The notes below the pieces were generated by a model. The model was not told the DNA's origin and did not search any database. It was given only the letters and a program-made list of their open reading frames with translations. 64,000 nucleotides of DNA, taken from positions 372,001-436,000 of the forward strand of contig NZ_JAUSZH010000001.1 of NCBI RefSeq assembly GCF_030817355.1, in the 5' to 3' direction. How positions within the stretch are numbered: the first letter of the stretch is position 1; each line of letters starts with the position of its first letter. This document shows positions 58,897 to 64,000 of this stretch, one piece after another. The stretch is from Streptomyces sp. V1I1. Its GTDB lineage: Bacteria > Actinomycetota > Actinomycetes > Streptomycetales > Streptomycetaceae. Made by a program: the position numbers and the translations under genes.

Positions 58897-60141
58897 TCAG
58901 CCCACAAGGCCCTCAGTCGCGGACTGCATCTTCTTCGCGGCCTCCGCGGGGCTGGCTTTGCCTTGGGTGACGCTCTCGATCGCGGAGTCCAACTGCGCGC
59001 CGAACTCTGCCCACTTGGCGAGCGGCGGCACTGCCTTGGCGGTCGCCATCTGGTTGCCGAACACCTTCAGACCTGCGTCCGAGGCGAGCGGCGCCTGCTG
59101 CCAAGCAGCCTTGTTCGCGGGCAGATCGCTGGTCCTGGTGAACCAGTCGGCCTGCTGCCGGGCGGACGTCAGGTACTTCTGGAACTCGGTGGCCGCCGCC
59201 TTGTGCGGGCTCTTGTTGAAGGTGACGAGGCTGGAGCCGCCCGCGAAGGAAGCGCTGGTCTTGTCGCCGGGGACGGCGACAGCCTTCCACTTGCCCTTCA
59301 ACGCGGGGAACTGGGTACTGATGTTGGTGATCTGCCAGGGTCCGGAGAAGAACATCGGCACCGAGCCGTTGCCGAAGTCCTTCACCACGTCGTAGCCGGG
59401 CGCAACGCTCTTCTTGGCGAGGCCCTTGTCGAAGTAGGTGCGGTATTCGGTCAACGAACGTACCGATTCAGGGGTGTCGAGCGTCGGCTTTCCATTCTTC
59501 ACCAGGTCACCGCCTGCCGAGTACAGGAACGGCAGCCAGTTCTGCCAAGTGTCCAGGCCGCTTGGCTGAAGTGAGATGCCCCATTTGGTCTTCGCGGTGC
59601 TCTGGTAGCCCAACGCCAGACTCTGCAGGTCACTCCAGGTGCTGGGAGCTTCGGTGACCCCGGCCTGTTGGGCAAGGTCGGTGCGGTAGTAGAGCGCCCG
59701 GGTGTCGACGTACCACGGGACGCCGTAGGTCTTGCCGTCGACGACGTTGCCGTTCCACGCGGCCGGGAAGAAGTCGTCCTTCCTGAACGTGGTCTCGTCG
59801 ACCGGCTCCAGCACGCCCATGCCCGCGAACTCACCCATGAAGGTCGAGCCCATCTGCGCCATGTCGGGCAGCGTCCCGGCCGCGGCCGCGGCGACCAGTT
59901 TCTGGTGGACGGTGTCCCAGCCGATGGGGGTGACCTTGATGGTGATGTTGGGGTGTTGCTTCTCGTAAGCCTTGGCGACGTCCGCGAGCTTCTGCCCTTC
60001 CGTGCCCATGGCCCACACCGTCAGCGTCTGCTTGGCATCGGCCTTGGCGCCGGCACCCCCGGAATCGCCGCCGCAGGCGGTGATGGTGAACAAAGCCAGG
60101 AGCGCATTGACCCCGACGGCGACCTTAGTGGTGCGGTGCAT
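58897..60141 (-). CDS. Carbohydrate ABC transporter substrate-binding lipoprotein
   Basis: 414 residues. Type II signal peptide with lipobox TITAC (MHRTTKVAVGVNALLALFTI). The mature family 1 binding protein reads TLTVWAMGTEGQKLADVAKA, FMGEFAGMGVLEPVDETTFR, GVPWYVDTRALYYRTDLAQQ and MFFSGPWQITNISTQFPALK. It delivers oligosaccharides to the two permeases. AAGGAG lies 8 nt before ATG 60141, and a LacI-type operator lies 28 bp upstream of the start. First gene of the operon binding protein - permease - permease - glucoamylase-like - GH39. Confidence 0.92.
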   Translation of the reverse strand: MHRTTKVAVGVNALLALFTITACGGDSGGAGAKADAKQTLTVWAMGTEGQKLADVAKAYEKQHPNITIKVTPIGWDTVHQKLVAAAAAGTLPDMAQMGSTFMGEFAGMGVLEPVDETTFRKDDFFPAAWNGNVVDGKTYGVPWYVDTRALYYRTDLAQQAGVTEAPSTWSDLQSLALGYQSTAKTKWGISLQPSGLDTWQNWLPFLYSAGGDLVKNGKPTLDTPESVRSLTEYRTYFDKGLAKKSVAPGYDVVKDFGNGSVPMFFSGPWQITNISTQFPALKGKWKAVAVPGDKTSASFAGGSSLVTFNKSPHKAAATEFQKYLTSARQQADWFTRTSDLPANKAAWQQAPLASDAGLKVFGNQMATAKAVPPLAKWAEFGAQLDSAIESVTQGKASPAEAAKKMQSATEGLVG

Positions 60142-60168
60142 GGGACTTCTCCTTGAGTCCGGCGAAAA

Positions 60169-60195
60169 TGTATGCGCTGCCTGTAAGCGCATACA
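60169..60195 (-). promoter_or_regulatory. LacI-type operators at the binding-protein promoter
   Basis: TGTAAGCGCATACA (60182-60195) is a near-palindrome with the central CG of LacI-family sites. It also forms the right arm of a larger perfect dyad TGTATGCGCT-N7-AGCGCATACA (60169-60195). An almost identical box lies at the LacI gene (61429). Confidence 0.75.
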
Positions 60196-60348
60196 AGACC
60201 TTGAGGGCAGGCCGCTCAGCCCCGCAAGGGGCGTGAACATCAAGCTTTGATAACGGGGACTCTGCCTGGAATGTCAGATTCCGCTGCGTGAGCGCACGCC
60301 GAAAGGGACCCGAAAGGGACCCCTGAGACAAGAGGCAAGAGACGTGGC
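60196..60348. other. Intergenic region between LacI stop and operon promoter
   Basis: Contains a direct repeat GAAAGGGACCC, twice at about 60300-60320, and the GC-rich 3' flank of the lacI-type gene. No gene. Confidence 0.4.
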
Positions 60349-61395
60349 TCAGGCCACGATGCAGCCGCAACTGGCGCGCCGGGTCAGCGTCACCGGCAGG
60401 ATCACCGACTCGGGCGCCCGGTCCGGCGTGCGCAACCGTTTGAGCAGCAGCTCCACCGCCTCCTCGCCGAGCCGACGCATCGGCTGTCGCACGGTGGTCA
60501 GCGCCGGTCGGATCGTCCGGCCCAGCGGGATCCCGTCGAATCCGGTCACCACCACGTCGTCCGGCACCCGCAGGCCGAGCCGTTCCAGGGCATGCAGGCC
60601 ACCCACGGCCATCTGGTCGTTGGCGAACAGCATGGCTTGCGGTGGCCTGCCGCCCCGCTCCAGCAGCCGTTCAACCGCCAGTCGCCCCTCGGTCTGGGTC
60701 AACTTGCCTCGCACATCGGGCACGCTGGGCACCGGCAGACCCGCTTCGCGGCAGGCGGCGCGATAGCCCTGGAAGCGGGCCTCGGCGTCCGGGGAGTCGG
60801 CCATGCCGCCGACGAACGCCAGCCGGGTCAGGCCGTGGTCCTTCACCAAGTGCCGCGTCAGCTCCGCCTGGCCGTCGAAGTTGGCCACCTCGATGTGGTC
60901 GAAGTGGTCGATCCCGCGGGGCCCGGCGAGCATCACCACCGGCATCCGCCGCGAGATGACCTCCAAATCCTCGGCGGGAATCGTCCCGGCCAGCACGGCG
61001 AAGCCGTCGACCAGGCCCGCGACCTTCGCCACCAACCCCTCTGGACCTCCGCTGAGCGACGCCGCGATGAGCAGTGCATAGCCGTGCCGACGCGCCGCCC
61101 GCTCCATGCCTCGGATGATCTCGTCGGAGTACAGCATCGCCTCGACGTCGTCGTCCTGGGCGTTCTCCGCCTCTGGGTCGGCGTAGTCGGGAAAGCACAG
61201 GCCCAGCACTCCGGTGGAGCGGCTGGCGAGGCCGCGGGCGCTACCGCTCGGCACGTAACCCAGGTCGCGAGCCGCCCCCAGGACGCGGTCCCGGGTCTGG
61301 GCGCGTACGGCATCCGGATTGCGGTAGACACGGGAGACTGTCGCGATCGAGACGCCTGCTCGCTCGGCAACGTCATACACCGTGGGCACACTCAC
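60349..61395 (-). CDS. LacI-family transcriptional regulator
   Basis: 348 residues. The N-terminal HTH (PTVYDVAERAGVSIATVSRV, YRNPDAVRAQTRDRVLGAAR, DLGYVPSGSARGLASRSTGV) includes the hinge helix that enters the minor groove. The sensor domain is a periplasmic-binding fold (ARRHGYALLIAASLSGGPEG, IDHFDHIEVANFDGQAELT, MLFANDQMAVGGLHALERLG, VVVTGFDGIPLGRTIRPALT). Start GTG 61395, or 61389, is chosen by homology. It lies in front of the sugar operon and matching boxes at both promoters argue that it represses that operon and itself until an inducer sugar binds. Confidence 0.92.
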   Translation of the reverse strand: MSVPTVYDVAERAGVSIATVSRVYRNPDAVRAQTRDRVLGAARDLGYVPSGSARGLASRSTGVLGLCFPDYADPEAENAQDDDVEAMLYSDEIIRGMERAARRHGYALLIAASLSGGPEGLVAKVAGLVDGFAVLAGTIPAEDLEVISRRMPVVMLAGPRGIDHFDHIEVANFDGQAELTRHLVKDHGLTRLAFVGGMADSPDAEARFQGYRAACREAGLPVPSVPDVRGKLTQTEGRLAVERLLERGGRPPQAMLFANDQMAVGGLHALERLGLRVPDDVVVTGFDGIPLGRTIRPALTTVRQPMRRLGEEAVELLLKRLRTPDRAPESVILPVTLTRRASCGCIVA

Positions 61396-61428
61396 CGAAA
61401 ACCATCCACTCTCGCTTGCACACCAGGG

Positions 61429-61442
61429 TGTAAGCGCATTCA
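61429..61442 (-). promoter_or_regulatory. LacI-type operator at the regulator's own promoter
   Basis: TGTAAGCGCATTCA differs from the box at 60182-60195 by one base. It is 34 bp upstream of the LacI start, fitting autoregulation. Confidence 0.7.
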
Positions 61443-61799
61443 CCGTCCCGAGGATCAAGCTAGCGCCCCTGTAGCACATGAGCAAGAACGGCGCATCCGG
61501 GCCTTGATCCTTCGCTTGGCCGTCGCGAACCCCGGACGGGGCTACGCACCCGGTCCGCATGAGCCCCTTTGAACGCTGCGCCGAGCGGCGCCGAACCCAC
61601 CTGCTTGCACAGCGACTTGGGAACCGACCACGCGAACCGCTTCCACCAGGGGCTTCGCGCCGTTTCCGCGCGCGTGCAGCCACAAACATCATCGGCGCAA
61701 GTGTGGGGTGATCCCCGATGCTAGGCGCCCGCACAGAACACATGATCGATATCCGCCCGTACGGCGGTGCCACCGTCCCCCCGAACGCATCGCCGTATG
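61443..61799. other. Intergenic region, nothing recognised
   Basis: Between the regulator and the fragments at 61800. GC-rich without coding bias in any frame; no hairpin of note. Confidence 0.25.
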
Positions 61800-61995
61800 G
61801 GCCGCCAGCGTCTGACGAATACCAGAGAGGCAAGCATCAAGGGCGGCACGCCAGACCGTCGCGCCGTGGCGTCGTGGCCCGGCGTGCCGCCATCGTTGGC
61901 GGCCAGGCGCTCAGCGCCTCGGCCCTGCTCGGCTCGCTGGCCGGCACGGCCCATGCCAATGGCGCCGGTAGTGGAATCGAGCCGGCTCCTCCTGG
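61800..61995 (+). pseudogene. Secretion-signal-like fragment
   Basis: One plus-strand frame reads SRRGVVARRAAIVGGQALSA, SALLGSLAGTAHANGAG, the appearance of a (Tat-like) signal peptide with AHA cleavage site. The mature protein does not continue sensibly. No ribosome site was found. Confidence 0.35.
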
Positions 61996-62026
61996 AGAGC
62001 GTGTGCCTGCGGGGACCGGAGGATCG

Positions 62027-62274
62027 GGTACGTCCTGGAGACGCTGCACGACGCGGGCACGGATCCGGCCAAGCTCTCCGCCGAACAGCTCCGGGAGGCC
62101 CTCGCCGCGCACGGCCTCGACCACCGCCGCTATCTACGGCGGCTGGATCCGTACGAGCCGGTCCCCTGGGACGTGGTCAACGATGTCGACCGAGACCAGG
62201 AGAGCCGGCTGATGGCCGAGCTCGAGCGCCGAGCCGCCGAAGCCGCGGGCCCGGGCGGGCTGCTGGTCACCTGA
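62027..62274 (+). pseudogene. C-terminal fragment of an unidentified helical protein
   Basis: Reads IGYVLETLHDAGTDPAKLSA, EQLREALAAHGLDHRRYLRR, LDPYEPVPWDVVNDVDRDQE, SRLMAELERRAAEAAGPGG to TGA 62272-62274. Good codon bias and a natural end suggest a true gene tail. Upstream a frame change near 62025 links it to LLLESVCLRGPED. The domain resembles C-terminal parts of radical-SAM/B12 proteins but I am not sure. It overlaps the end of the convergent LuxR gene by 8 bp. Confidence 0.35.
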
Positions 62275-64000
62275 CGTCTCCGTCCTGAGCAGCGCCGCTG
62301 TCGCCGAAGAGTCGGGTCAGGGCCCACCGGTTATCGACCCCGAGCTTGCGGAAGGCACGCGTCAGGTGGGCCTCGACCGTCTTGACCGACAGGAACATCG
62401 CCTGCGCGATGTCCCTGTTGGACAGGCCCTGGCCCGCCATCTCGGCGATCGCGCGCTCACGCGGGGAAAGTGCGGACGGTGCCGCGTCACGCGCCCGCGG
62501 CCCAAGCGCCCCGATCCGGCGCTGCGCGTTGACCGCCTGCGTATGCAGGTGACGCGCGCCGTACGCCATCGCGGTCTGCTTGGCCCGGCGGACGTTCTCC
62601 ACCGCGTCGTCCAGCCGCCCCGCCTCGGACAGCACTTGGGCGAGCGACAGCCAGGCCCGGCATTCGTCGAATACCTGCCCGGTGGACGCGAAGTCCACCG
62701 CCGCCGAGGCCAGTGACTCGACGGCGGCGTCCGTGTCTCCATCCACGGCGCAGGCCCGCGCGACGGCCGCGTATCCGTGCTGGCCTCGCAGCCCCACGGC
62801 TGCGGCCGCTTCCGCCGCGCGCTCCGCCCAGGCGCGTGCCGCCTTTGGCCGGCCACGCGCCGCCTCGGCCTGTGCGGCGGTGCTGTACCAGGCCGCCTTG
62901 ACGGAGTGCGTCGGCCCGGAGTGCTCCGGCCGGGCCATGACTTCCTGCACGAGCGTGACGCAGTCTTCCAGCCGCCCCTGCTCGAGACGTATGGCAGCGA
63001 GCACTCCGGCCGTCAGCCCCCACAGTCGGCCGCGGGCCCGGACGGTCCGCATGGCGCGCTCGGCGAGGGGCGCGGCGGTCATCGGATCGTCGCGCAGCAC
63101 GACCGCCTTCGCGTGCAGCGCCAGCGCATAGCCGAGCAGATCGGACTGGTCCAGCAGATACGCCATCTCCTCGGCGTCCTCCGCCGATCCGACCGCGTCC
63201 GCGAGCTGTCCCACCTCACGCACAGCCCACGCGTGGCCGAGGAGGAGGTAGGGCAGGACATGGCTCTGCCCGGTGCGCCGGGCGATGCGGATGCCGCGGC
63301 TGGCATGGCGGACGGTGTCGTCATAGCGCTCGGCGAGCAGTTCGGCCCAGCCCAGCTGGCTCAACGGATCGAGGAAGGCAGTCAGTTCCTCGTCCTCCAT
63401 GGCGTCCACGACCGTCGCGGCCCGCGTGGCATGCGCCAGCAGTGCCTCGGTCTCGCCGTTGTAGGCGGCGCCCAGGGCCCGGCACGCGGCGGCGGCGGTC
63501 CGCGTTCCCCGGTCTCCGGTACGCGTGGCGTGACCAAGTGCCGTGTCCAGGTACGCCGCCGACTCGTCGTACGCCCGCTGGACCATCCGTACGGTCGCCA
63601 GCTCCAGGCGTAACGGGTTGGCGACGGCGCTGGTCTCGGGCCAGGCGGCCAGCTCCGCCTCCAGCACGGCCTGTGCCTCGCCGAGGCTGCCCAGGATGCG
63701 CTCGACCTGCGCCTGCAGGGTCACCACCTGGACCCGCCGGTCGCGCCGGTCGGGCGGGAGCAGCTCCAGCGCCTCCCCCAGTGATTCCCGGAAACCCGCG
63801 AGGTCGCCGGTGAGCCCCAGGGCACGCGACAGCGCGAGCAGCACGCCGAACCTCGCCTCGTCCGGTCCGTCGGCGGGTTTCAGCAGCCGTAGCGCGGCCC
63901 TCAGCCAGGACGCGGCGGTCGCCGGCACGGAGTACATGGTGCGCTCGGACGCCTCGCACAGCAGCTGAACCGCGTCCAAGTCGCCGGGCTCGGCCGACCG
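62267..64000 (-). CDS. LuxR-type regulator of the LAL type, C-terminal part (5' end outside window)
   Basis: 577 residues are visible and the frame is open to the window edge (64000), so the gene starts upstream, presumably with an AAA ATPase domain. The visible part is a long TPR-like helical array (LLCEASERTMYSVPATAASW, ALSRALGLTGDLAGFRESLG, LEAELAAWPETSAVANPLRL) and a C-terminal LuxR HTH: LSPRERAIAEMAGQGLSNRD, IAQAMFLSVKTVEAHLTRAF, RKLGVDNRWALTRLFG. LAL regulators activate biosynthetic or carbohydrate-utilisation genes. Its target is not evident from the window. Confidence 0.85.
   Translation of the reverse strand, partial: RSAEPGDLDAVQLLCEASERTMYSVPATAASWLRAALRLLKPADGPDEARFGVLLALSRALGLTGDLAGFRESLGEALELLPPDRRDRRVQVVTLQAQVERILGSLGEAQAVLEAELAAWPETSAVANPLRLELATVRMVQRAYDESAAYLDTALGHATRTGDRGTRTAAAACRALGAAYNGETEALLAHATRAATVVDAMEDEELTAFLDPLSQLGWAELLAERYDDTVRHASRGIRIARRTGQSHVLPYLLLGHAWAVREVGQLADAVGSAEDAEEMAYLLDQSDLLGYALALHAKAVVLRDDPMTAAPLAERAMRTVRARGRLWGLTAGVLAAIRLEQGRLEDCVTLVQEVMARPEHSGPTHSVKAAWYSTAAQAEAARGRPKAARAWAERAAEAAAAVGLRGQHGYAAVARACAVDGDTDAAVESLASAAVDFASTGQVFDECRAWLSLAQVLSEAGRLDDAVENVRRAKQTAMAYGARHLHTQAVNAQRRIGALGPRARDAAPSALSPRERAIAEMAGQGLSNRDIAQAMFLSVKTVEAHLTRAFRKLGVDNRWALTRLFGDSGAAQDGDVR

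Overview
The window is high-GC actinobacterial DNA. Strong GC3 bias, GTG starts, GGAGG-type ribosome sites, a SigE-family sigma factor, SpoIIE/HATPase regulators, an LAxTG sortase substrate, VanW and M20 proteins and an IS701/IS5/IS110 transposon load all point to Streptomyces or a close relative. The left half (about 1-37 kb) is a decaying accessory region: truncated and frameshifted genes and layered insertion sequences lie between islands of intact genes. The right half (about 37-64 kb) is mostly intact metabolic and transport genes. No rRNA, tRNA or CRISPR array was recognised.

Layout. 0-4 kb: a VOC-fold gene, a broken conserved gene and a three-layer transposon nest (IS5 remnant, split by a second IS5 element, split by an intact IS110 element with a candidate bridge-RNA segment). 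4-9 kb: M20 peptidase, fragments, and a two-gene pair resembling a toxin/immunity cassette. 9-11 kb: two tandem secreted RTX-like calcium-binding repeat proteins, the second frameshifted. 11-15 kb: hydrolase, IS701, Ku-like and NmrA-like fragments around an intact ester cyclase/TetR divergent pair. 14.9-22 kb: a compact class II lanthipeptide locus (precursor, hairpin, LanM), then IS debris, an ABC exporter and a broken LuxR regulator. 22-37 kb: a collapsed SpoIIE phosphatase, zinc alcohol dehydrogenase, VanW protein, monooxygenase, a threonine dehydratase/LysE/LysR locus, a peptidoglycan-binding membrane protein, a minimal lipoprotein ORF, and an HxlR/RidA divergent pair.

37-64 kb: an ABC exporter behind a MerR-type promoter, an SGNH esterase, an LAxTG surface protein, and a coupled chain symporter - SigE-type sigma factor - small membrane protein. 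Opposite these lie a DUF3311 gene and CstA-YbdD, so the segment looks devoted to pyruvate or other monocarboxylate uptake. A SpoIIE/HATPase protein and an APC permease are bracketed by two paralogous proteins of unknown function, one with an in-frame stop. The window closes with a LacI-controlled oligosaccharide locus (GH39 enzyme, exported glucoamylase-like enzyme, ABC importer, LacI with matching operators at both promoters) and a LuxR-type regulator cut by the window edge.

The strongest candidate for something new is the lanthipeptide locus: a 67-residue precursor with a short C-terminal region holding four Cys, a perfect 18-bp hairpin between precursor and synthetase, and a 3 x 10-bp repeat upstream. 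Functional calls come from motif recognition by eye; no database search was possible.
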